From the NCBI GenBank assembly GCA_027623875.1, contig JAQBUS010000119.1, positions 1 through 5,264 of the forward strand: 5,264 bases of DNA. Reading direction: 5' to 3'. Made by a program: the position numbers and the translations under genes. Shown piece after piece: positions 1-5,264 of the stretch (position 1 is the stretch's first letter; the number at the start of each line of letters is the position of its first letter). The stretch is from Pseudomonadota bacterium (GTDB taxonomy: Bacteria; Pseudomonadota; Alphaproteobacteria; Rhodobacterales; Rhodobacteraceae). The notes below the pieces were generated by a model. The model searched no databases, was not told where the DNA came from, and saw only the letters and a list, made by a program, of their open reading frames with translations.

Positions 1-1
1 T

Positions 2-1171
2 TTAGAATTTTCAACTAAACGTAAGAGGCCAAAATACATACAAGTTCCAATTCCTTTACTGGAAAAAAAAATAGAAAAATATACACCTAAAGAATGTTAT
101 TCCGAGTTAGAAACTCAGATGGCAGACAACAGAACCCCAGTTAGTAAAATTAATCAATTACTAGAAAGTATATTCTCTGAAACTCCCAAAGTTTTATTCA
201 TTTTTGGTGGTGGAGCTTCAGGATGTGAAGAGTCTGCTCGACGAGTATTTAGGAGGACTTCGGCGGCATGTTTTTCAACTTATTCTGGCAGGGGAGTAAT
301 CCGTTCAGATGATCCTTTAAACTTTGGTAGCTATCTTGCAAAGCGCTCTAGTATCGACGTCATTAGCGAGGCAGAGATTGTAATCGCTGTTGGCACATCA
401 CTGTCAGAAGTTGACTTGTGGAGAGATTCCTTAGGTGTGACCGGTAGGTTTATTTGGGTTAATATCGATCCGGAAGCTTTTTCTGACCAGATTGGCGTTC
501 ACGAAAAAATTGTCTGTGATAGTGAAGTTTTTTTGAATCTATTACTAAAAGTTGTAAACACTGATTTGGATCCAAAATGGGATAAAAAATTAATTTCAAA
601 ATTTCGAAAGAAATGGGAGAATGAGGCGGATCTTGAAAGGCCAGGAATTGTTGAGATATGTCATGCCCTTAGGAAAGCAGCTCCAGACAATACAACGTTC
701 TTTTCTGATATGACTCAATTTTCTTATGTAGGCAAAGAAGTCATCCCAATGTCTTTATCTAATCATTGGCATCATCCTTATGGCTTCGGAACTCTTGGTT
801 ACGCGCTTCCAGCGGCTATTGGAGGGGCGTTGGGAGCCTCAGGAGCTCCTGTTATTGCAATTGCTGGGGATTATGGCTTTCAGTATACAGTTCAGGAGCT
901 GGCAACAGCTGTTGAGCTTGAATTAGGCCTGCCGATAATATTGTGGGATAATGGTAAGCTTAAGGAAATTGAAGACAGTATGAGAAAGGCTCAAATTGCA
1001 CCAAATGCTGTAATCGCTAAGAATCCTGATTTTTGCAAATTAGCCGAGGCCTATGGAGCTTTAGCAGTTGCTCCGCCTGATATTAAAAGCTTTATCGTTT
1101 GTGTACAGGATGCATTTAAACAAAATAAACCGACTTTGATTTACATTACTGAAAAGATCTTATCGAAATAG
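2..1171 (+). CDS. ThDP-dependent 2-oxoacid decarboxylase / acetolactate synthase-like enzyme, 5'-partial
   Basis: This is the central and C-terminal part of a thiamine-diphosphate enzyme. The frame is open from base 2, and the residues before the first ATG (119) include RPKYIQVPIPLL. That resembles the end of a PYR domain, so 119 is internal and the true start, with the catalytic Glu, lies off-window. Numbering from the Met at 119, residues about 23-145 form the TPP_enzyme_M domain (FIFGGGAS, IVIAVGTSLSEVD, WVNIDPEAF). Residues about 175-345 form the PP domain (HPYGFGTLGYALPAAIGGA, then GDYGFQYTVQELATAVE). D251 and N278 are 27 residues apart, as expected for the Mg-ThDP ligands, but the motif reads GDY...DN rather than GDG...NN. 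The C-terminal part (KLKEIEDSM, then AQIAPNAVIAKNPDFCKLA) recalls 5-guanidino-2-oxopentanoate decarboxylase (AruI)-like proteins; that is recollection and moderately uncertain. Acetolactate synthase or another 2-oxoacid decarboxylase remains possible. The superfamily is certain; the substrate is not. Confidence 0.9.
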   Translation, partial: LEFSTKRKRPKYIQVPIPLLEKKIEKYTPKECYSELETQMADNRTPVSKINQLLESIFSETPKVLFIFGGGASGCEESARRVFRRTSAACFSTYSGRGVIRSDDPLNFGSYLAKRSSIDVISEAEIVIAVGTSLSEVDLWRDSLGVTGRFIWVNIDPEAFSDQIGVHEKIVCDSEVFLNLLLKVVNTDLDPKWDKKLISKFRKKWENEADLERPGIVEICHALRKAAPDNTTFFSDMTQFSYVGKEVIPMSLSNHWHHPYGFGTLGYALPAAIGGALGASGAPVIAIAGDYGFQYTVQELATAVELELGLPIILWDNGKLKEIEDSMRKAQIAPNAVIAKNPDFCKLAEAYGALAVAPPDIKSFIVCVQDAFKQNKPTLIYITEKILSK

Positions 1172-1206
1172 ACTTAGCTATAAAATCTGGATTAGCGCAG
1201 AATGAT
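1172..1206. other. Short convergent intergenic gap without a visible terminator
   Basis: These 35 bases separate the stops of the ThDP gene (+) and the TSUP gene (-). Only a 4-bp GCTA/TAGC pairing with a 12-base loop is visible, and there is no T run, so I see no intrinsic terminator for either side. Confidence 0.5.
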
Positions 1207-1950
1207 TCAAAGAATTATGTTTTCTAAAATTAATTTAACGGCGAGGCACAACAGCAAAGAAAGTATTATCATATCAAACTTTCTGCGAGATAAAAATTTT
1301 GCAATAAATGAACCTAAAGGCATAAAAATAATTAAGGGAATTAAGGAAAGAGAGCTGTAAATGAAGCGTTCTAAATTCATAATGCCTAAATATATTTGAA
1401 GTGGTAACTGAATTAGACCCATTGCTGCAAAAAAAACTGAGACAGTAGCTATGAATTGGGGTCTTTCTAAATTCATCGAATTTAAAAATGTTAAAGAAAC
1501 TGGAGCGGATAATCCCGCAGAGCCCTGAAAAAATCCGGCAAGTGTACTTACGGGAATTACAATTTTGTTCGCTCTTTCTTGACTCAGTCTCCAATTAGGA
1601 TTGCAGAGTTTGAATGCAATATAAAAAATTATAATACAGCCCATGCCAAGGGATAAATATTCGCTACTGGATAACCAGAGAAAGAATGTTCCTAATGCTG
1701 CACCAATGGCACCCCCAGCAGCAAATTTTAAAACAAAAGGTTTTGATAAAGAATCACTTCTGAATTTAAATGCTTGCCAAATATTTGGAACAATATTTGG
1801 CATAACTATTAATGCTACAGCGAAGGAAACATCGTAATATATTGCCAGGACTGGAACAGCTAAGATTGGGGCCCCTGCACCTGTTGCTCCTTTTAGGATT
1901 CCACCAAATGCGAAGGCTGAAGCTATTATTAGTAAGTTCCAAACTTCCAT
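1207..1950 (-). CDS. TSUP family (TauE/SafE-type) membrane transporter
   Basis: This is a 247-residue, very hydrophobic protein with about eight predicted membrane segments, near residues 4-20, 27-50, 72-93, 98-115, 130-150, 163-190, 196-217 and 226-244. The family's internal duplication is visible. GGILKGATGAGAPILAVPVL (residues 16-35) is echoed by GFFQGSAGLSAPVSLTFL (139-156). Length and topology are normal for TSUP proteins. The family moves small anions such as sulfite, sulfoacetate or other organic acids across the inner membrane; the substrate here cannot be read from sequence. The ATG at 1950 starts just before the first membrane segment, with only a weak purine run (AAGAG) about 8 bases upstream. 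The gene follows the class V PLP enzyme on the same strand by 47 bases and may be co-transcribed. Its stop (TGA) is 35 bases from the stop of the convergent ThDP gene. Confidence 0.9.
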   Translation of the reverse strand: MEVWNLLIIASAFAFGGILKGATGAGAPILAVPVLAIYYDVSFAVALIVMPNIVPNIWQAFKFRSDSLSKPFVLKFAAGGAIGAALGTFFLWLSSSEYLSLGMGCIIIFYIAFKLCNPNWRLSQERANKIVIPVSTLAGFFQGSAGLSAPVSLTFLNSMNLERPQFIATVSVFFAAMGLIQLPLQIYLGIMNLERFIYSSLSLIPLIIFMPLGSFIAKFLSRRKFDMIILSLLLCLAVKLILENIIL

Positions 1951-1997
1951 AGCTTATGCTCTTTACCTAGTTGGTTACTTGATTCAAGATTGTAAAT

Positions 1998-3248
1998 CTA
2001 AAGAGAGATTTCGGCCATTGCTGCTAAACATTTTGCTACCTCTTGTACGGTGTTGTAGTGACACATGGAGATACGCACGCAATCAGTACGCTTTAAGGGT
2101 TTTAGAATATTGCCAGAATAGTGGTCATCTTTTCTTGTATGCACTCTAATTTTTTGTTTTTCTAAATGTTTAACAATATCTACACTAGATAGACCTTCGA
2201 TATAAAATGAAACTAAACCCTCTCTATCAGGATTGTTTTGGCCTCCAATGATATGTATATTTGGTAACTCGGTTAATCCTTTTAAGTTACCTGCTCCATG
2301 GAGTAGAGCCTGAGTTAAATTTTTCTCTTGCTCATGTATGGCACCTGCTGCAGTCAGGATTTTTGTTCGCCTATCGTGATCGCCGCCTATTTCTTCACCC
2401 AACCATTCAAAATAATCGACGACGTTACTAATTGATGCAAATGACCCCGGGTCACGAGTTCCGAGTTCCCAGTTATTCTCTGGGCTGCCCTGGAGCCTAT
2501 TATGGGGGATGGTCGAAAATCGATCAGATATCCATGCTATTCCAAATCCATGTCTGGAGAAGACTTTGTATGGAGATATGGCATAACCGTCTATGTCATA
2601 AAGATCGATATCAATGTTACCGTGAGCGGCATGTTGAATGCCATCGACGATTATGAAGCAATCGGGAGCTTTTTCTCGAATGGCTCTTGAAATGGCTGTA
2701 ATGTCCACCGAAATACCAGTAATTGGAGAAGTATGAATGATTGTTGCTACAACCGTTTGCGCATCTATATGAGCTGCATAATCGATGGCGGTTACAGTTC
2801 CCGTAATATTGTTATGAGGAACTTCAACGTATTCTAACCCCGATATCTGAGCCCAGCGCTTTGCGGCACTTCGGGAGGCAGGGTGCTCTAGGCTAGAGCC
2901 AACAATTCGGCCAGAATTAACTGAATTTAAACAGGCCTCACTTATCATTCGAAAGAGTAGTTCTGTACCACTCTCACCAATAAAAATTTGACCTGAACTA
3001 GCATTCAAAAATAAGGCTGCATCTTTGCGACCTTTACTGACCACAAGGTCTAGTTCTTTCGATGCCGGATTGTCTCGCCCCTGATTGTCTGGAACTCCAG
3101 AATATTTCGTTGAAGTTTCCACCACTGATTTAAGAGTGAGAGCTCCTCCAGCATTTTCAAAGAAAACTCGTTCACCATATACGGGGCAAGTATCAATATT
3201 TGCGAATTTATTACGAACTTTCTTAATAAGCTCTGGATCGTCAAGCAT
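1998..3248 (-). CDS. Class V aminotransferase-fold PLP enzyme (cysteine desulfurase-like, without the catalytic Cys)
   Basis: This is a 416-residue cytoplasmic fold-type I PLP enzyme of the aminotransferase class V family, full length for that family. The N-terminal FFENAGGA (29-36) is the typical substrate-side segment. GESGTE (91-96) is the phosphate-binding turn, and H122 in SSLEHPASRSA is the ring-stacking His. D202 in IIVDGIQHAAHG contacts the pyridine nitrogen. K228 in ISPYKVFSRHG should form the Schiff base. ELGTRD (261-266) and the C-terminal CHYNT (396-400) are further family landmarks. The loop that carries RxGHHCAQP in SufS reads RVHTRKDDHYSGN (368-380), with no cysteine. Sulfur abstraction by the SufS mechanism is therefore unlikely; a lyase, epimerase or transaminase role fits better, and the substrate is unknown. 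The ATG at 3248 has a good AAGGA ribosome site 6 bases upstream. The gene lies 50 bases after the secreted protease-like gene and 47 bases before the TSUP gene. Confidence 0.88.
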   Translation of the reverse strand: MLDDPELIKKVRNKFANIDTCPVYGERVFFENAGGALTLKSVVETSTKYSGVPDNQGRDNPASKELDLVVSKGRKDAALFLNASSGQIFIGESGTELLFRMISEACLNSVNSGRIVGSSLEHPASRSAAKRWAQISGLEYVEVPHNNITGTVTAIDYAAHIDAQTVVATIIHTSPITGISVDITAISRAIREKAPDCFIIVDGIQHAAHGNIDIDLYDIDGYAISPYKVFSRHGFGIAWISDRFSTIPHNRLQGSPENNWELGTRDPGSFASISNVVDYFEWLGEEIGGDHDRRTKILTAAGAIHEQEKNLTQALLHGAGNLKGLTELPNIHIIGGQNNPDREGLVSFYIEGLSSVDIVKHLEKQKIRVHTRKDDHYSGNILKPLKRTDCVRISMCHYNTVQEVAKCLAAMAEISL

Positions 3249-3254
3249 TTCAGG

Positions 3255-3259
3255 TCCTT
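3255..3259 (-). promoter_or_regulatory. Ribosome binding site of the class V PLP enzyme
   Basis: On the minus strand AAGGA lies 6 bases before the ATG at 3248. It is one of the clearest Shine-Dalgarno sequences in the window and supports that start. Confidence 0.7.
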
Positions 3260-3298
3260 TTAAATGTGATTACTTCAGTTTAAATATCAGCTGAGATT

Positions 3299-4744
3299 TT
3301 ATGGCCAGCAGCTGACTAGAATAGTACTTTCTCTAATTTTAGTGGACAATTTTTTATCGGTTAGTTTTTCAAAATTTGAATTGATGTGTGAGAGCTTTTT
3401 ATGTTTTCGTAGTATTTTCAAAATAGTTTCAGATTTTAAGGCTAAGGATGAGTTGTTTGATAAAGTTTTAAATTCATCTTGGTTATCTATTGCCATACCT
3501 ATTATTTCGCCACGCTCGTTCACAATTGCACTTCCGTAATCGCCAGGTAATAAGTTTAATGAAAGAATTATAATATTACCCTCGCCTTTTAAACCTTTTG
3601 TGTTTTCTACTGAACCGTATGTGATACTTGGTTCAGGCAACTCGCCCTCATAAGAGTAACCTGCACTACTTACCCTAGAGTTCAGACCTATAGTGTTCTT
3701 AGAAAAAGTTAAAAAATTCATTGGGATAATGGGTTCTTTTGGCTCCAGAACTGAAACCCCATTTTCTGAACCAACTAAGTTGACCTCAAATTTCTTATCT
3801 AGTGTTATTTTGGAGCAATCTTCGGAAATATTACTACTGGTGATGACCGTTCCGCCCTCATTAATAAAAAAACCAGTTCGTGACAATTTAGGAGTTTTAA
3901 TTTTTAAACCATAAAAAAATGTCCTACTTATTTCTGCTTCAGAGGGGGCTTCTTTTAATAGTGGATCAGAAACACTTGTAATGCTGTCTTTTGCAATTTG
4001 AATTATGGCTCCAAGGACAGCCTGGCTTTCGGGGGGATAGTAGGCAAGGAATCCTTTGATGTAGCCGCCTTTTAAAGAAGCATATGCATACGCTTTGTTT
4101 TCTAGGTCCTGAGTATCGATTGTAAATGAGGACTGAGATATCTCCTTAACCCCGTCTGCCGGTACAATAGCTAGAGTTTGCAAAACATCATATAGGGCTT
4201 TTAGGGCTTTTTCTGTTCCAGGCTGTGAAATCAATATAATCTTTAAATCGCTATCTTTTGCATTGCTATAATACGCAAATGGAAATTCATACTTCTCGAA
4301 CTTCAGTAGTTCAGAGGGAAGAATAATTCTAATCCCCGCTTTTTCTTCCGAGAACTCTTTTAAACCAAATTCAACCGAGTCCATCGCATAATTTTTTAAA
4401 AGTAGTTCTCTCTGTCTCCTGGAAAGGCTGTTTGTTACCGCAAATTTATTTTGTTGTTGCCAAAGCCCGACGGCTTGTTGACTCATTTTTCCAAATGAAC
4501 CGTCTATCCGCCCTTGGTAATGCTTGAACCACTTTAAGGCTAGTTGGACGTCTCTTTTTATTTTCTCACTAAGTTTTCTTTCAATTAATAGTGATTCATC
4601 ATTATTTTTAACACTAGAAATCGATTTCGGTTCGGAAAGAGAGCTGCTTGTTATTTTAGATGTTTGAGCAACAGCTAATGAACTGATAGAGATGATTAAA
4701 GTAAAAAAGCTTGCTATCAGTGCTTGATACATTAGGTGTCCCAT
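3299..4744 (-). CDS. Secreted peptidoglycan-binding-like protein with a degenerate trypsin-like domain (probable pseudoprotease)
   Basis: This 481-residue protein has a Sec signal peptide: a hydrophobic run at residues 6-24, with likely cleavage after AVA (24-26). It should therefore be periplasmic or exported. Residues about 62-118 look like a peptidoglycan-binding-1 repeat (LALKWFKHYQGRIDGSFG, then AVGLWQQQNKF). Residues about 135-260 form an unassigned domain (LISQPG, YDVLQTLAIVPADG, IKGFLAYYPP). Residues about 290-445 resemble a trypsin-like peptidase domain (GFFINEGGTVITSSNISEDC, SSAGYSYEGELPEPSITYGS, LLPGDYGSAIVNERGEIIGM). Aligned by eye, the triad is lost: N305 replaces His, G329 (NGVSVL for DLALL) replaces Asp, and Y403 (GDYGS for GDSGG) replaces Ser. 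It is probably a non-catalytic binding or scaffold protein; the role is unknown. A second start, Met5 at 4732, has GGGA 6 bases upstream, whereas the ATG at 4744 lacks a clear ribosome site, so the true start may be 4732. The gene is divergent from glyQ and first in the possible minus-strand operon. Confidence 0.82.
   Translation of the reverse strand: MGHLMYQALIASFFTLIISISSLAVAQTSKITSSSLSEPKSISSVKNNDESLLIERKLSEKIKRDVQLALKWFKHYQGRIDGSFGKMSQQAVGLWQQQNKFAVTNSLSRRQRELLLKNYAMDSVEFGLKEFSEEKAGIRIILPSELLKFEKYEFPFAYYSNAKDSDLKIILISQPGTEKALKALYDVLQTLAIVPADGVKEISQSSFTIDTQDLENKAYAYASLKGGYIKGFLAYYPPESQAVLGAIIQIAKDSITSVSDPLLKEAPSEAEISRTFFYGLKIKTPKLSRTGFFINEGGTVITSSNISEDCSKITLDKKFEVNLVGSENGVSVLEPKEPIIPMNFLTFSKNTIGLNSRVSSAGYSYEGELPEPSITYGSVENTKGLKGEGNIIILSLNLLPGDYGSAIVNERGEIIGMAIDNQDEFKTLSNNSSLALKSETILKILRKHKKLSHINSNFEKLTDKKLSTKIRESTILVSCWP
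4739..4742 (-). promoter_or_regulatory. Possible ribosome binding site favouring the alternative start at 4732
   Basis: GGGA on the minus strand sits 6 bases before the in-frame ATG at 4732 (Met5 of the longer reading). No comparable site precedes the ATG at 4744. Either start leaves a usable signal peptide. Confidence 0.4.
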
Positions 4745-4779
4745 TTGTTAGATTGGTTTTTCTACTATTGGTTGCAGTA

Positions 4780-4808
4780 ATAATATGGTTGCATGGATGA
4801 TGCATTAA
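4780..4808 (-). promoter_or_regulatory. Weak sigma70-like promoter candidate for the minus-strand genes
   Basis: On the minus strand TTAATG (4808-4803) and TATTAT (4785-4780) are separated by 17 bases. The -10 matches the consensus at 5 of 6 positions; the -35 matches at only 3 of 6. It lies about 35 bases before the protease-like gene. An inverted repeat TGCAT-N5-ATGCA (4790-4804) sits mostly in the spacer and might be an operator. This is inference from a weak match in AT-rich DNA. Confidence 0.25.
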
Positions 4809-4832
4809 GAAAACGAATATTTTTATGTAATT

Positions 4833-4848
4833 GACCGATATCTCGGTC
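4833..4848. repeat. Perfect 6-bp inverted repeat in the divergent spacer (hairpin or operator)
   Basis: GACCGA-TATC-TCGGTC forms a perfect 6-bp stem with a 4-base loop, ending 36 bases before the glyQ ATG. On the plus strand it is followed by TTTC, too short a T run for a convincing terminator. It is more GC-rich than its surroundings. It could be a leader hairpin in the glyQ transcript, a repressor site, or chance. Confidence 0.5.
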
Positions 4849-4872
4849 TTTCATATTGGAAAGTAGGAATTT

Positions 4873-4877
4873 AAGGG
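4873..4877 (+). promoter_or_regulatory. Ribosome binding site of glyQ
   Basis: AAGGG lies 7 bases before the ATG at 4885 and supports that start. A second purine-rich site, TAGGA at 4864-4868, is too far upstream to be the main one. Confidence 0.65.
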
Positions 4878-4884
4878 CGTTATA

Positions 4885-5264
4885 ATGAATAAAAAATATG
4901 AAAAACCTAAAAGTTTTCAAGAAATTATACTTAGGCTACAAATGTATTGGTCAGATAATGGGTGCGCTATAATGCAGCCATACGATATGGAAGTAGGGGC
5001 AGGAACATTTCACCCAGCGACAACATTGCGTGCATTAGGGCCTAAGCCTTGGGCTGTTGCTTATGTTCAACCTTCTCGACGTCCGACAGATGGTAGATAT
5101 GGAGAAAACCCAAACAGGTTACAACACTATTATCAATTTCAGGTATTGATAAAACCGTCCCCAGAAGATTTCCAAGAGTTATATTTGGGGTCCTTAGAGG
5201 CTATTGGAATTGATTTAAAAATACACGACCTTAGGTTTGTTGAGGATGATTGGGAGAGCCCCAC
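4885..5264 (+). CDS. glyQ: Glycyl-tRNA synthetase alpha subunit, 3'-partial
   Basis: This is the first 126 codons of GlyQ, the catalytic chain of the bacterial alpha2/beta2 glycyl-tRNA synthetase that charges tRNA-Gly with glycine in the cytoplasm. The family sequence is near-invariant here: [68 protein letters not shown] and [10 protein letters not shown]. These include class II synthetase motif 2-type residues around the [13 protein letters not shown] segment. The family is usually about 290-310 residues, so a little over half the gene lies right of the window; glyS, the beta chain, often follows and would be expected there. The start at 4885 has AAGGG 7 bases upstream and a normal short N-terminus ([13 protein letters not shown]). 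The frame is intact to the window end. No convincing sigma70 promoter is seen upstream; a TTGACC at 4831-4836 has no good -10 partner. Confidence 0.97.
   Translation, partial: MNKKYEKPKSFQEIILRLQMYWSDNGCAIMQPYDMEVGAGTFHPATTLRALGPKPWAVAYVQPSRRPTDGRYGENPNRLQHYYQFQVLIKPSPEDFQELYLGSLEAIGIDLKIHDLRFVEDDWESP

Noticed and set aside
119..121. ATG at 119 as the start of the ThDP enzyme
   Set aside because: The frame is open to base 2 and the upstream residues look like the end of a PYR domain; a protein starting here would lack an essential domain.
1274..1594. 106-residue minus-strand frame inside the TSUP gene
   Set aside because: It lies wholly within the TSUP coding region in another frame, has no recognisable motif, and the TSUP frame has clear family features.
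1978..1988. CTTGA-T-TCAAG inverted repeat between the PLP and TSUP genes
   Set aside because: 5-bp arms with a 1-base spacer cannot form a stable hairpin and there is no T run. It could be an operator half-site pair, but nothing else supports this.
2432..2690. Plus-strand frames of 74 and 62 residues opposite the PLP enzyme
   Set aside because: They are antisense to a well-supported coding region, with odd composition (many Cys, His, Arg, Trp) and no motif.
3085..3294. Plus-strand 69-residue frame across the start of the PLP enzyme gene
   Set aside because: It is antisense to the PLP gene, its ribosome site and the gap; no family features.
3288..3295. TCAGCTGA palindrome in the gap after the secreted protein gene
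   Set aside because: An 8-base palindrome is expected by chance at this scale and has no loop or T run for a terminator.
4881..4886. Perfect TATAAT
   Set aside because: It overlaps the glyQ start codon and has no -35 partner at 17 bases; chance in AT-rich DNA.

Overview
This is an AT-rich bacterial chromosomal window, probably from a low-GC alphaproteobacterium. The GlyQ fragment resembles alphaproteobacterial GlyQ as I recall it. The secreted protease-like protein also resembles proteins I associate with Rhodobacterales. That assignment is inference from memory, and no search was run. No tRNA, rRNA, CRISPR array, insertion sequence or phage gene is visible.

Layout. Positions 2-1171 (+) hold the 3' part of a thiamine-diphosphate (ThDP) enzyme of the acetolactate synthase / 2-oxoacid decarboxylase superfamily; its N-terminal PYR domain lies left of the window. 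It converges, across only 35 bases, on a set of three minus-strand genes. In transcription order these are a secreted peptidoglycan-binding-like plus degenerate trypsin-fold protein (4744-3299), a class V PLP-dependent enzyme (3248-1998) and a TSUP (TauE/SafE-type) membrane transporter (1950-1207). The gaps are 50 and 47 bases, so co-transcription is possible. At the right edge glyQ (glycyl-tRNA synthetase alpha chain) starts at 4885 (+) and runs off the window. The 140-base divergent spacer between the protease-like gene and glyQ holds a perfect 6-bp inverted repeat and a weak promoter candidate.

How the genes may work together. GlyQ is housekeeping. The ThDP enzyme, PLP enzyme and TSUP carrier could form a small catabolic module in which an amino or sulfur/carboxylate compound is processed by PLP and ThDP chemistry and an anion is moved by TSUP. 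Only proximity supports this, and the substrate cannot be read from the sequence. I do not see a clearly new multi-gene system. The most notable points are residue-level. The trypsin-like domain appears to have lost all three catalytic residues. The PLP enzyme lacks a cysteine in the loop where SufS-type desulfurases carry theirs. The ThDP enzyme has GDY...DN in place of the usual GDG...NN.
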